Assembly: GCF_024448955.1 (NCBI RefSeq)
Contig: NZ_JAMOIH010000006.1
Span: 117,420 to 181,419 of the forward strand
Direction of reading: 5' to 3'
DNA length: 64,000 nucleotides
Origin: Stutzerimonas stutzeri
GTDB lineage: Bacteria > Pseudomonadota > Gammaproteobacteria > Pseudomonadales > Pseudomonadaceae
This document shows positions 46,568 through 55,097 of the stretch, piece after piece. A program made the translations under genes and the position numbers. The first letter of the stretch is position 1, and the number at the start of each line of letters is the position of its first letter. Under the pieces are notes generated by a model that worked only from the letters and a program-made list of their open reading frames with translations, did no database searches and was not told the origin of the DNA.

Positions 46568-47215
46568 TTAAATCTTCGACTCAAGCCTCAACACGCCCTG
46601 ATCCTCGCGCCAGCTGACCCGGCCGAGAAAACTCATGCCCAGTAGCGCCTCGGTGGGCGATGAGCCTTCCACCACCACCGCCTCCACGCCCATCACGTCG
46701 ATGGCGCCGACCTTGACGCTGTTGAGATGCACCCGCCAGGCCTTTGCCGTGCCGCTGGCAGTGCCGACCACGATCTGCTTGCCGTCGACGCGATAGTCGA
46801 TGCCCAGACGGCGCGCCTGGTTTTCGTTGAACGCCACAGAGGTAGCGCCGGTATCGACGAGAAACTGCACCGGTTGGCCGTTGATCGAACCAGCGATCCA
46901 GTAATGGCCACCCTGCCCCTTGGCGATGCTCAATTGCTTGCGCTCGGGTTCGGCAAAGCCCGAGCTCAGCTCACGGCTAAGACTGTAGGTCCGCTCGACA
47001 CCCTCGACGCGCAGCACGGCCCCTTTGGCGTCGGCACTGACCACCTCGACACCGCCCGGCCCCATCTGCCCGACCCGGACCAACTTGCGCTGGCCATCGA
47101 CGTTCAGAACTGCAGCGCCGGGAAACAGGCCCACCACCTGTACGCGCGGCGCCGCGGTAACAGTGAAGGCAATCAGCGACAGCGTGGCAGCGAGCAGCAG
47201 GGCGACGGAACGCAT
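46568..47215 (-). CDS. Secreted retropepsin-like aspartic protease (TIGR02281 type)
   Basis: A 215-residue protein starting MRSVALLLAATLSLIAFTVTAAP, with a signal peptide. The N-terminal half resembles a small beta domain. The C-terminal half holds the single aspartic motif FLVDTGATSVAFNENQARRLGI (about 116-137) and EALLGMSFLGRVSWRED near the end, as in clan AA retropepsin-like proteins that work as dimers. The ATG at 47215 has AAGGAAG upstream. It is unrelated in detail to the retropepsin-like gene at 30358. Its substrate is unknown. Confidence 0.88.
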   Translation of the reverse strand: MRSVALLLAATLSLIAFTVTAAPRVQVVGLFPGAAVLNVDGQRKLVRVGQMGPGGVEVVSADAKGAVLRVEGVERTYSLSRELSSGFAEPERKQLSIAKGQGGHYWIAGSINGQPVQFLVDTGATSVAFNENQARRLGIDYRVDGKQIVVGTASGTAKAWRVHLNSVKVGAIDVMGVEAVVVEGSSPTEALLGMSFLGRVSWREDQGVLRLESKI

Positions 47216-47300
47216 CGGGGGAATCTTCCTTGAGGCACGGGCGGAACGGCATTCTTCCATGGCCATGTGCTAGTTACAGCGACCAGACGCACAGCCCGGC

Positions 47301-47801
47301 TCAGCCAAACAGCATGACGACCAGATGCACCAGCGCACAGGCGGCGAAGCCGGCGAGAATGTCGTCGAGCATGATCCCGAGGCCACCAGTCACATTTCGA
47401 TCGATCCAGCTGAGCGGCCAGGGCTTAACGATGTCCAGTACGCGAAACACGACGAAGCCGAGCAACAACCAATGCCAGCCTGCCGGCACCAGCCAGAAGG
47501 TGATCCAGATGCCGGCAAACTCGTCCCAGACGATGCCTTCATGGTCATGCACGCCCAGATCCTGCGCGACCTTGCCGCACAGCCAAATGCCGAACAGCAT
47601 GCTGGCGACGATCACCAGGCCGTAGCCCCAGCCGGGCATGGCCTGCCATAGCGGCACGAACGCTAGTGCCGCCAGCGACCCCCATGTGCCCGGCGCCTTC
47701 GGCAGCGTGCCGGAGCCGAAACCGAAGGCAAGGTTGTGCCAGGGATTGCTCCATACCGACACGGGCATTGATGCGGCGGCAGGCTGCAGGGAATCGGTCA
47801 A
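47301..47801 (-). CDS. pgpA: Phosphatidylglycerophosphatase A
   Basis: Dephosphorylates phosphatidylglycerol phosphate in the inner membrane. The 166-residue protein begins with TTG at 47801 (MTDSLQPAAASMPVSVWSN), with GAGAGGACC at good spacing upstream. It has FGFGSGTLPKAPGTWGSLAAL (about 25-45), the conserved VWDEFAGIW (about 90) and GGLGIMLDDILAGFAA (about 138), plus four membrane segments. The frame is open upstream into thiL, but starts there lack support. Confidence 0.93.
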   Translation of the reverse strand: MTDSLQPAAASMPVSVWSNPWHNLAFGFGSGTLPKAPGTWGSLAALAFVPLWQAMPGWGYGLVIVASMLFGIWLCGKVAQDLGVHDHEGIVWDEFAGIWITFWLVPAGWHWLLLGFVVFRVLDIVKPWPLSWIDRNVTGGLGIMLDDILAGFAACALVHLVVMLFG

Positions 47802-47835
47802 TGGATGGTCCTCTCGTTCAGGCCTGGAAGGCCGA

Positions 47836-48795
47836 TCAGCTCTCGAAATGGTTGTAGCCACGAGGGCCGACGCCGATGGTATTGCCGTCAGCGTCGAGTA
47901 GCTGCACACCCTCGCCCGACGTTACGTGGCCGATCACATGGATTGGCCAACCCTCATCCAGCAGCGCCGGTAACGCCTCGGCTGGCAGGGTGAACGCCAG
48001 CAGATAATCATCACCGCCGCTCAAGCCGCACTGCAGGGCCTGTTCCGCACCGGCGAAGCCCAGTAATGCCTTCGAAAGCGGCACGCTGGACTGCTCGATG
48101 CACAGCGAGACTCCGGACGCGGCGGCAATATGTGCACAATCGGCCAGCAGACCGTCGGAGATGTCCAGCGCCGCAGTGGCCTTGCCACGCAACGCTTGCC
48201 CCAGCGCGAGTTGCGGCTGCGGCGTCCAGTAGCGTCGCAATAACGCAGCCGCCTCGGCCGTATCACCTTCACGCTCACCCAGCACAATCGGCAATGCACC
48301 TGCGGCATCGCCCAGCGCACCACCGACACAGAGCAGATCGCCCGGCTGTGCGCCGCTGCGGAGTAGTGCTTGGCCTGCCGGCACACGTCCGAACACCGTC
48401 AGCGTCATGCTCAGCGGACCGCGTGTGGTATCGCCACCGATCAGACGCATGTCGCAGCCCGCCGCCATCGCGTCGAGCCCGCGAGCGAATTCGCACAGCC
48501 ACCTTGAATCGGCCGTCGGAAGCGTCAGCGCAAGGGTAAAACCGATAGGCGTCGCGCCCATGCCAGCAAGATCGCTGGTCGATACCGCAAGCGCGCGCTG
48601 GCCGAGCAGATACGGATCGCAGAGATCGGGGAAATGCACGCCGGCAACCAGCGTGTCGGTGGAAACCGCCAGCTGCTCACCTGCCGGCAGCGCCAGCAAG
48701 GCGCAATCATCACCGATGCCCAACGCGACTTCGCCGCCGGCCCTGGCACAAGCGGCGGCGGCGAAGTAGCGGCGGATCAGCTCGAACTCACCCAT
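47836..48795 (-). CDS. thiL: Thiamine-monophosphate kinase
   Basis: Phosphorylates thiamine phosphate to the active cofactor thiamine diphosphate. The 319-residue protein starts MGEFELIRRYFAAAACARAGGEVALGIGDDCALL. It shows the PurM-like nucleotide site GDDCALL (28-34) and STDTLVAGVHF (about 44-54), with SDLAGMGA near 72. The ATG at 48795 lies 13 bases after nusB, and longer frames overlapping nusB are rejected. It is part of ribC-ribBA-ribH-nusB-thiL-pgpA. Confidence 0.95.
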   Translation of the reverse strand: MGEFELIRRYFAAAACARAGGEVALGIGDDCALLALPAGEQLAVSTDTLVAGVHFPDLCDPYLLGQRALAVSTSDLAGMGATPIGFTLALTLPTADSRWLCEFARGLDAMAAGCDMRLIGGDTTRGPLSMTLTVFGRVPAGQALLRSGAQPGDLLCVGGALGDAAGALPIVLGEREGDTAEAAALLRRYWTPQPQLALGQALRGKATAALDISDGLLADCAHIAAASGVSLCIEQSSVPLSKALLGFAGAEQALQCGLSGGDDYLLAFTLPAEALPALLDEGWPIHVIGHVTSGEGVQLLDADGNTIGVGPRGYNHFES

Positions 48796-48808
48796 CGGAC
48801 GTGCAGTC

Positions 48809-49291
48809 TCAGCGCTTGCGAGCGTTGACTTCAGCGCTTCGCAGGCTAGGCGCCAGCTTGTCCAGCACACCGTTGACGAACTTGTGTCCATCGGTAGCGC
48901 CGAACACCTTGGCGAGCTCAATACCCTCGTTGATCACCACACGGTAGGGCACGTCGATGCGCTGCATCAGCTCGTAGGTGGACAGGCGCAGAACGGCCAG
49001 TTCCACCGGATCGAGTTCGTCCAGCGGGCGGTCGAGGTGCGGCACGATGGCGCCGTCGACTTCGGTCTTGGCGCGCGCCACACCGGTCAGCAGCTCGTGG
49101 AAGTAGGTGCCATCGACCCCGGAGAAATCGTTGTCGACGCGAAATTGCGCCTCGATTTCGTTCAGGCTCTGGCCGGCCATGTGCCACTGATACAGCGCCT
49201 GCATCGCCAGGCTACGCGCCACACGGCGCGTCGCGATCTTGCCCTTGGCCTTCGGCTGGGGCTCCTGGCTTTCGTCGTGATTCAGGCTCAC
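48809..49291 (-). CDS. nusB: Transcription antitermination factor NusB
   Basis: An RNA-binding helical protein that joins NusE at boxA for rRNA antitermination. The 160-residue protein starts [40 protein letters not shown]. The NusB signature [32 protein letters not shown] lies at the C-terminus. Its ATG overlaps the ribH stop by four bases. Confidence 0.96.
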   Translation of the reverse strand: MSLNHDESQEPQPKAKGKIATRRVARSLAMQALYQWHMAGQSLNEIEAQFRVDNDFSGVDGTYFHELLTGVARAKTEVDGAIVPHLDRPLDELDPVELAVLRLSTYELMQRIDVPYRVVINEGIELAKVFGATDGHKFVNGVLDKLAPSLRSAEVNARKR

Positions 49292-49764
49292 TTGGCCTCC
49301 AGCTGCGCCAGCAGGCTCACCATTTCAAGGGCTGAGAGTGCGGCTTCGGCACCTTTGTTGCCGGCCTTGGTGCCGGAACGCTCGATGGCCTGCTCGATGG
49401 AATCGACGGTCAGCACCCCAAAGGCAACCGGCACGCCGAACTCCATGGAAACCTGCGACAGGCCCTTGGTGCATTCGCCAGCGACGTATTCGAAGTGCGG
49501 GGTGCCGCCACGAATGACCGCGCCCAGGGCAATGATGGCGTCGTATTCACCCTGCTGAGCGACTTTCTGTGCCACCAACGGAATCTCGAAGGCGCCCGGC
49601 GCACGGATGATGGTAATGGCGTCTTCCGGGATACCGTGGCGCACCAGCGCATCGACGGCGCCGCTCACCAGGCTTTCGACGACGAAGCTATTGAAACGGC
49701 CTACTACGAGGGCGAACTTGCCCTGCGGGGCGATGAAGGTACCTTCGATGGTCTTCAGGGACAT
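49288..49764 (-). CDS. ribH: 6,7-dimethyl-8-ribityllumazine synthase
   Basis: Makes the direct precursor of riboflavin. The 158-residue protein starts [27 protein letters not shown]. It has [16 protein letters not shown] (about 53-68), the phosphate-site [22 protein letters not shown] (about 80-101) and [27 protein letters not shown] (about 110-136). It overlaps nusB by four bases and follows ribBA with a hairpin in the gap. Confidence 0.97.
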   Translation of the reverse strand: MSLKTIEGTFIAPQGKFALVVGRFNSFVVESLVSGAVDALVRHGIPEDAITIIRAPGAFEIPLVAQKVAQQGEYDAIIALGAVIRGGTPHFEYVAGECTKGLSQVSMEFGVPVAFGVLTVDSIEQAIERSGTKAGNKGAEAALSALEMVSLLAQLEAK

Positions 49765-49795
49765 GGGTGATTTCTCATCTCTTTTAAAGAACGAA

Positions 49796-49818
49796 GGCGC
49801 CGCGACTCGCGCGGCGCC
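49796..49818 (-). terminator. GC-rich hairpin between ribBA and ribH
   Basis: GGCGCCGCG (49796-49804) pairs with CGCGGCGCC (49810-49818) around a 5 nt loop. On the minus strand it is followed by TTCGTTCTTT, a weak U-rich tail. It may partly terminate or attenuate between ribBA and ribH rather than end the operon. Confidence 0.45.
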
Positions 49819-49823
49819 TCTGA

Positions 49824-50903
49824 TTATTCGGCAGGCAGGTATTCTACAACTTCCAGGTCAAAGCCGGATATCGCATTGAACTTCATCGGCGAACTCATCA
49901 GGCGCATCTTACGCACGCCGAGGTCGCGGAGAATCTGCGAGCCGGCACCAACGGTGCTGTAGGTCGCTGGCGTCGGCGGCTGCTGGCGGTTGAGCTGCGC
50001 CAGCAACTGCGGACCGGTCAGCGGATTACCCAGCAGCAAGACCACGCCGCTACCCGCCTTCGCCACTTCGCTCATCGCCGCGCGCAGGCTCCAGCGTCCT
50101 GGAACCGTCACCATCAACAAATCACGCAGCGGTTCCATGTTGTGCACACGCACCAGAGTCGGCTCTTCCGGCGATATGTCGCCACGGGTCAGCGCCATAT
50201 GGACGGTGTCTTCCACGCCGTCGCGGTAGGTAACCAGCTTGAACTGACCCAGCTCGGTGTCCAGCGGCTGCTCGGAAACCCGCTCGACGGTGCGCTCATG
50301 GATCATGCGGTAGTGGATCAGGTCCGCGATGGTACCGATCTTCAGGCCATGCTGTTCAGCGAAGACTTCCAGCTCGGGCCGGCGGGCCATGGTGCCGTCA
50401 TCGTTCATGATTTCGCATATCACACCGGACGGCTCGAAACCGGCCATCCGCGCCAGATCGCAGGCCGCCTCGGTGTGACCCGCACGCGCCAGGACGCCGC
50501 CTGGCTGAGCCATCAGCGGAAAGATGTGACCAGGGCTGACTATGTCCTCGGCCTTGGCCTCTTTCGCCACTGCCGCCTGAACGGTACGGGCGCGGTCCGC
50601 GGCAGAGATGCCGGTGGTCACGCCAACCGCGGCCTCGATGGAAACAGTGAATTTGGTGCCAAAACCGGAGCCATTGCGCGGCGCCATCAGTGGCAGCTGC
50701 AGCGTTTCGCAGCGCTCGCGGGTCATCGGCATGCAGATCAGGCCGCGCGCGAAACGGGCCATGAAATTGATGTGCTCAGCGGTCACGCATTCGGAGGCAA
50801 CGATGATGTCGCCCTCGTTCTCGCGGTCCTCGTCATCCATGAGGATGACCATCTTGCCGGCGCGGATGTCTTCAATCAGTTCTTCAGCAGTGTTCAGAGC
50901 CAT
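49824..50903 (-). CDS. ribBA: 3,4-dihydroxy-2-butanone-4-phosphate synthase (RibBA-type fusion)
   Basis: The N-terminal RibB domain (about 1-205) makes the four-carbon precursor of riboflavin. It carries [16 protein letters not shown] (about 22-37), [16 protein letters not shown] and [23 protein letters not shown] (about 143-165). The C-terminal part (about 205-359) resembles GTP cyclohydrolase II but lacks the CxxxxxxxCxC zinc cluster seen in the ribA product at 45818, so that half is probably inactive as a cyclohydrolase. Length is 359 residues. It lies 13 bases after ribC. Confidence 0.94.
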   Translation of the reverse strand: MALNTAEELIEDIRAGKMVILMDDEDRENEGDIIVASECVTAEHINFMARFARGLICMPMTRERCETLQLPLMAPRNGSGFGTKFTVSIEAAVGVTTGISAADRARTVQAAVAKEAKAEDIVSPGHIFPLMAQPGGVLARAGHTEAACDLARMAGFEPSGVICEIMNDDGTMARRPELEVFAEQHGLKIGTIADLIHYRMIHERTVERVSEQPLDTELGQFKLVTYRDGVEDTVHMALTRGDISPEEPTLVRVHNMEPLRDLLMVTVPGRWSLRAAMSEVAKAGSGVVLLLGNPLTGPQLLAQLNRQQPPTPATYSTVGAGSQILRDLGVRKMRLMSSPMKFNAISGFDLEVVEYLPAE

Positions 50904-50916
50904 GGTGGCCGAGTCC

Positions 50917-51579
50917 TTATTTATTCAGGTAGCCGTGTTCGGCGAGGAAGCTTTCCGTCAGGCCCGAGGCATTCGGCTCGGCCGCCTTGTCACCCATCAG
51001 CAGACGCTCTAAATAACGCGCTAACAGATCCACTTCAAGATTCACCTGCCGCCCGGGGCGGTAGTCGACCATGATGGTTTCAGCCAGAGTGTGCGGGACG
51101 ATGGTGAGTTCGAACTCCGCACCGTTCACGGTATTGACCGTCAGGCTGGTGCCATCGACCGTGATCGAGCCCTTGAGCGCGATGTACTTCGCCAGCTCAC
51201 GCGGCGCGCGGATGCGGAACTGCACTGCGCGGGCATTCTCCTCGCGCATCACCACCTCACCCACGCCATCGACGTGACCACTGACCAGATGCCCGCCGAG
51301 ACGGCTAGACGGCGTCAGGGCCTTTTCCAGATTCACCCGGCTGCCAGCCTTGAGATCGACGAAGGCGGTACGGGCCAGGGTTTCGCGACTGACGTCAGCC
51401 CAGAAGCCATTGCCCGGTAACTCCACGGCCGTCAGGCAGACGCCGTTGACCGCGATGCTGTCGCCAAGCTTGACGTCTGACAGGTCCAGTTTGCCGGTCT
51501 CGACCAGCACACGGACGTCGCCGCCCTTTGGCGTCATCGCACGAATGGTCCCGATGGACTCGATTATTCCTGTGAACAT
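50917..51579 (-). CDS. ribC: Riboflavin synthase, alpha chain
   Basis: Dismutates two lumazine molecules to riboflavin. The 220-residue protein starts MFTGIIESIGTIRAM and shows the two homologous lumazine-binding halves. The first has LGDSIAVNGVCLTAVEL (about 38-54) and GGHLVSGHVDG (about 96-106). The second has KGSITVDGTSLTVNTV (about 135-150). The ATG at 51579 has GGGAGG only four bases upstream, a tight spacing. A 16-codon upstream ORF reads across this start. The gene lies behind an FMN riboswitch. Confidence 0.96.
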   Translation of the reverse strand: MFTGIIESIGTIRAMTPKGGDVRVLVETGKLDLSDVKLGDSIAVNGVCLTAVELPGNGFWADVSRETLARTAFVDLKAGSRVNLEKALTPSSRLGGHLVSGHVDGVGEVVMREENARAVQFRIRAPRELAKYIALKGSITVDGTSLTVNTVNGAEFELTIVPHTLAETIMVDYRPGRQVNLEVDLLARYLERLLMGDKAAEPNASGLTESFLAEHGYLNK

Positions 51580-51614
51580 GCGGCCTCCCGTGGAAGGCTG
51601 TTGAAACGATGCAT
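51564..51614 (-). CDS. 16-codon upstream ORF in the ribC leader
   Basis: ATG at 51614 follows AGGAG with an 8-base spacer and encodes MHRFNSLPREAACSQE, ending TAA at 51566-51564, 13 bases inside ribC in another frame. Its Shine-Dalgarno forms the 3' side of a hairpin (51625-51644). Ribosomes finishing it would stop just past the ribC start, which would suit translational coupling. Expression is not shown. It may be a by-product of the leader sequence. Confidence 0.4.
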   Translation of the reverse strand: MHRFNSLPREAACSQE

Positions 51615-51624
51615 ATGACCAACT

Positions 51625-51644
51625 CCTGTTTTGGATAAAACAGG
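51625..51644 (-). promoter_or_regulatory. Hairpin masking the upstream-ORF SD, likely FMN expression platform
   Basis: On the minus strand CCTGTTTT-ATCC-AAAACAGG forms a perfect 8 bp stem-loop (51644-51625). The AGG at its 3' edge belongs to the AGGAG before the upstream ORF. No U run follows, so control of translation rather than termination is suggested. Confidence 0.5.
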
Positions 51645-51700
51645 GCGCTGCAGATCGATAGGGAGTAGACGCGCGCACGAACGGCGCCCGTCGAGGCATC

Positions 51701-51840
51701 CCGCTCTCTCTCATCCGGACTATACCGTCGGCCCCGGAATCACACCGGGTCTGCTGACCTTGTCCAAGACAAGCGCTCGCGGGCTAGGCACTTGACAGCG
51801 CCATTACCGCCGGTGGGGAATCTCACCCCGCCCTGAGAAC
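51701..51840 (-). ncRNA. FMN riboswitch (RFN element)
   Basis: Read on the minus strand, the conserved aptamer appears in order: AGGGCGGGGTGAGATTCCC, CACCGGCGGTAAT, AGCCCGCGAGCG, GGTCAGCAGACCCGGTGTGA, TTCCGGGGCCGACGGTATAG and TCCGGATGAGAGAGAGC. It lies 122 bases before the ribC start and should shut down ribC-ribBA-ribH when FMN is plentiful. ribD lies beyond it in the opposite direction from its target and so is not under its control. Confidence 0.96.
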
Positions 51841-52184
51841 GTGGGTCGGTTAGGACCCGGCGCAGTTTTTACCACAAACGAGCCGATTCTGCAGCGGCAA
51901 ACGACCGTTTGACTGACGAGGCAGCCGCTCAAAAAAATTCCTCATCTCAAGCAACTAGCGCTGCGCTTGTTTGTCCATACGCATCAGAATCGGCCTGACA
52001 ACGCGATTGCCGCGAACTCGTGCCGACACAAAGCAAGACGATCAGGATGGAACGTCACTCCGCATCAAGTCGTACCGACACGCCGAGCCAGGATCGCTCG
52101 TACTTTTGGCGATCCCCCCCGCGCAAACCAGGACACGATCAGGAAGAACGCTCCGAACCTTCACATGTGCCGCGAGGGATGGGT
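51841..52184. other. Intergenic region between FMN riboswitch and dioxygenase-like gene
   Basis: About 340 bases must hold the divergent promoters of ribC (leftward) and the dioxygenase-like gene (rightward). An A7 tract occurs near 51931-51937. No convincing -35/-10 pair, gene or RNA was identified in either direction. Several rightward frames are open here, but none has a good start signal before 52185. Confidence 0.5.
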
Positions 52185-52952
52185 ATGTCAGAGGTTACGG
52201 CTATGGACACGTCGGCTGCCGCTCAGGCTGCCGATATCGACCGCAATGGGTTTGCGGTCATCGAGCAATACATTTCAGCCGAGGTGCTCGAGCAGGGCCG
52301 CGCGTTTATCGAGCAGCAAGCAGCCAATCACGAGGGCGAGTACTTCGCGATTCATGGCATCGAGGCGCTGGGTGGCAGCATCGTAGCGGCACTGGCGCTT
52401 TCCGCGCCCTTGAAGGAGACGTTGGCAGAGCTGTACCGACTCCAGACAGGACGGGAACCGGCCGCAACGGAGCAGATTTTTCCGGTGATCCGCTGTTTGC
52501 AGGGCCGAAGCGGACTCAAGCAGTCGCATTTTTACCACTTCGATGCCACGGCGGTCACCGCACTGCTCCCGCTGTTCATTCCGACCGAAGGCAAGCATTG
52601 CGGCGACCTGTTCATTTTCCCCAACCTGCGGCGCGTTCGCTTCAATGCATTGCGCAACGTGATCGAGAAGGCCGTGCTGCATAACACCATCAGTCAGAAG
52701 CTGGTCGCCTTTGCGGTGCGCCGCGGCTGGCTGCGGCCGATCCGCCTGAAACTGGAGCCCGGCAACCTCTATCTGTTTTCGGGCTACCGCAGCCTGCATG
52801 CCAACGACCAGTGCGACCCGGCCATGCTGCGCGCCACCGCGCTGTTCCACTTTGGCAACCCTCACCACGACAGCCTGCTGGCGCGGCTCCTGCTGGGAGC
52901 CAACAAGCGCCGGGCGAAACTTGACCACAATGGACTCAAGCCAGTGAACTGA
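52185..52952 (+). CDS. Putative Fe(II)/2-oxoglutarate dioxygenase-like protein
   Basis: A 255-residue protein starting MSEVTAMDTSAAAQAADIDRNGFAVIEQYI. That opening, a gap then NGFAVIEQYIS, is like phytanoyl-CoA-dioxygenase-related proteins. A facial-triad candidate is H118-x-D120 (SHFYHFDATAV) with H205 (RSLHAND), and R216 may hold the co-substrate. The ATG at 52185 has GAGGG at suitable spacing. The ATG at 52179 is too close to that SD. The gene is rightward between two leftward riboflavin genes. Function and substrate are unknown, and the fold is an inference from motifs. Confidence 0.65.
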   Translation: MSEVTAMDTSAAAQAADIDRNGFAVIEQYISAEVLEQGRAFIEQQAANHEGEYFAIHGIEALGGSIVAALALSAPLKETLAELYRLQTGREPAATEQIFPVIRCLQGRSGLKQSHFYHFDATAVTALLPLFIPTEGKHCGDLFIFPNLRRVRFNALRNVIEKAVLHNTISQKLVAFAVRRGWLRPIRLKLEPGNLYLFSGYRSLHANDQCDPAMLRATALFHFGNPHHDSLLARLLLGANKRRAKLDHNGLKPVN

Positions 52953-52981
52953 GCGAGCTGATCCGTCTCGTCGAGAACGGA

Positions 52982-54091
52982 TCAGCAGACCGGACGGGCG
53001 ACGATGCGCCAGTCGTCGCCAATCGCCCGGATATCCTCGATCTTCATTTCGGGCGCTTCGCTCATGCGCGCCAGCGGAAGATCGAGCAACGGGCGAGCCG
53101 AGGAGCCGAGGAATTTCGCGGCGACGAATATCTGGTATTCATCGATCAGCCCCAGCGCGGCAAAAGCACCGGCGAGACGTGGGCCGGCTTCGAGCAGCAC
53201 CTCGTTGGCGCCACGATTGGCGAGTTCGACCAGCAGACGGCGCAGATCGACACGCCCAAGATCGCTGGCCAACGCCAATAACTCATGACCTGCCGCCTGA
53301 TAGCTTGCCGCCTGTTCATCGCCAGTGCCGGCCACCAATGCCGAGCCAGCCTGAAAAAACGGCGCATCCAGCGGCACGCGCAAGCGACCATCGACCAATA
53401 CGCGTAACGGTGGACGCTGCATGGCCAGCGCAGTCAGTTCGTCATCCAGCCCCAGCTCGGCAGCGCGTACCGTCAGCCGCGCGTTGTCCATCAGCACCGT
53501 GTTGGCACCAGTCAGCACCACACTGGATTGCGCGCGCAGCCGCTGCACCTCGGCGCGCGCCGCAGGGCCGGTAATCCACTGGCTTTCGCCGCTGGCCATG
53601 GCGGTGCGGCCGTCGAGGCTCATCGCAAGTTTCGCGCGTAACAATGGCAGGCCGGTTTCCATGCGCTTGACGAAGCCGGCGTTCAGCGCCCGCGCTTCGT
53701 TTTCCACTACGCCGCTGGCGACCTCGATGCCAACGCTGCGCAAGCGTGCCAGACCGCGGCCTGCGACCTGCGGATTGGGGTCCTGCATGGCCGCGACCAC
53801 GCGCCCGACACCCGCCTCGACCAGCGCTTCGGCACAGGGCGGCGTCCGCCCATGATGGCTGCAAGGTTCTAGCGTGACGTAGGCGGTCGCACCGCGCGCG
53901 CGTTCACCAGCCTGGCGCAGCGCATGGACTTCGGCATGCGGCTCGCCGGCACGCACGTGCCAGCCTTCGCCGAGCAGCTGGCCATCCTTGACGATGACGC
54001 AGCCGACACGTGGATTGGGATGCGTCGAATACAACCCTTTGCGCGCCAGCTGTAGCGCGCGGGCCATCCAGGCGTGATCGTTACTGTTCAT
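52982..54091 (-). CDS. ribD: Bifunctional riboflavin deaminase/reductase
   Basis: Carries out the deamination and reduction steps after GTP cyclohydrolase II. The 369-residue protein starts [34 protein letters not shown]. The deaminase domain (1-145) has the zinc site [11 protein letters not shown] (about 52) and [20 protein letters not shown] (about 76-95). The reductase domain (about 150-369) contains [24 protein letters not shown]. Its start overlaps the nrdR stop by four bases. It converges with the dioxygenase-like gene, leaving 29 bases. Confidence 0.95.
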   Translation of the reverse strand: MNSNDHAWMARALQLARKGLYSTHPNPRVGCVIVKDGQLLGEGWHVRAGEPHAEVHALRQAGERARGATAYVTLEPCSHHGRTPPCAEALVEAGVGRVVAAMQDPNPQVAGRGLARLRSVGIEVASGVVENEARALNAGFVKRMETGLPLLRAKLAMSLDGRTAMASGESQWITGPAARAEVQRLRAQSSVVLTGANTVLMDNARLTVRAAELGLDDELTALAMQRPPLRVLVDGRLRVPLDAPFFQAGSALVAGTGDEQAASYQAAGHELLALASDLGRVDLRRLLVELANRGANEVLLEAGPRLAGAFAALGLIDEYQIFVAAKFLGSSARPLLDLPLARMSEAPEMKIEDIRAIGDDWRIVARPVC

Positions 54092-54555
54092 TCGGTTTTG
54101 GCGGGTTCGCGCGACAGGCGTTCGATTTCCTCGCGAAACTCGTTGAGATCCTGAAAGCGCCGATAGACCGAAGCAAAGCGGATATAGGCCACCTCATCGA
54201 GCTTTTGCAGTTCGGCCATCACCAACTCGCCGAGCACCCGTGATTTGATTTCACGCTCGCCGGTGGCCCTCAGCCTGTGCTTGATGTGGGCGATGGCTTC
54301 TTCCAGCCGCTCGACGCTGACCGGTCGTTTCTCCAACGCGCGCTGCATGCCGGCGCGCAATTTTTCTTCGTCGAACGGCTGGCGACTGCCGTCCTGCTTG
54401 ATCAACCGGGGCATGACCAGCTCGGCGGTTTCGAAGGTGGTGAAGCGTTCGCCGCAGGCGAGGCATTCGCGGCGACGACGGACCTGATCGCCTTCAGCGA
54501 CCAGCCGCGAGTCGATGACCTTGGTGTCATGTGCAACGCAGAAGGGACAATGCAT
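54088..54555 (-). CDS. nrdR: Transcriptional repressor NrdR
   Basis: A nucleotide-sensing repressor of ribonucleotide reductase genes. The 155-residue protein starts [18 protein letters not shown]. It has the zinc ribbon CPFC...CLACGERF (3-38) and an ATP-cone domain (about 49-139, [22 protein letters not shown]). ATGA overlap with ribD shows coupling, the arrangement usual in proteobacteria. No NrdR box was looked for beyond this window. Confidence 0.96.
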   Translation of the reverse strand: MHCPFCVAHDTKVIDSRLVAEGDQVRRRRECLACGERFTTFETAELVMPRLIKQDGSRQPFDEEKLRAGMQRALEKRPVSVERLEEAIAHIKHRLRATGEREIKSRVLGELVMAELQKLDEVAYIRFASVYRRFQDLNEFREEIERLSREPAKTE

Positions 54556-54668
54556 GGTTTAGAGCTGTCAGACGTCGGAGAGCCATGGTAGCGCATCGCG
54601 TCGGCAAGACAAGTCGAGCGGATTGTTGCTATACAGGCGCGCATCAACGTCACGTTCTGGAGCCGTCC

Positions 54669-55097
54669 GTGCAGTTACGCCCCTTCATGTTGCCCGTCTT
54701 GCTCCTGGCCCTGGTCGGCTGTTCGAGCCAGGAGGCCCAGCGTCCCGCCGCACCCGTCACCTTCGAGGATCCACCTCAGGCGACCAATCCATTGCACGAG
54801 TTGCATGGCAGCCTGATCGGCGTCCCGGCCGACAGCGAGGTCGACCTGGCCCTGCTGGAAGTCAACCGCCGAGACCAGCCCGATCGCTTGTTGAGCAATG
54901 TCAGCTTGAAGGGGCGCGGCGGTGAGCTGCCGTTCATTCTCAAGTTCAACGCCGAAAATTTCCCCAAGGACCAACAGGTCGAACTGCGCGGCCGCGTCAC
55001 CCGCTCGGGACAGTTGATCATGCGCCTGCCAGCCGTACAGATCAGCAGTCCGGCCAGCCAATCGCTGGGGCCGTTACGCCTGGTTCCAGCGCCTTGA
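54669..55097 (+). CDS. YbaY-family lipoprotein
   Basis: A 142-residue protein starting with GTG at 54669 (MQLRPFMLPVLLLALVGCSSQ), preceded by TGGAG. The lipobox LVGC puts the lipidated Cys at residue 17. The remainder is one YbaY-type beta domain, with LHGSLIGVPADSEVDLALLEVN and FPKDQQVELRGRVTRSGQLIM. The role is unknown. Its stop overlaps the TTG start of the methyltransferase gene. Confidence 0.82.
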   Translation: MQLRPFMLPVLLLALVGCSSQEAQRPAAPVTFEDPPQATNPLHELHGSLIGVPADSEVDLALLEVNRRDQPDRLLSNVSLKGRGGELPFILKFNAENFPKDQQVELRGRVTRSGQLIMRLPAVQISSPASQSLGPLRLVPAP

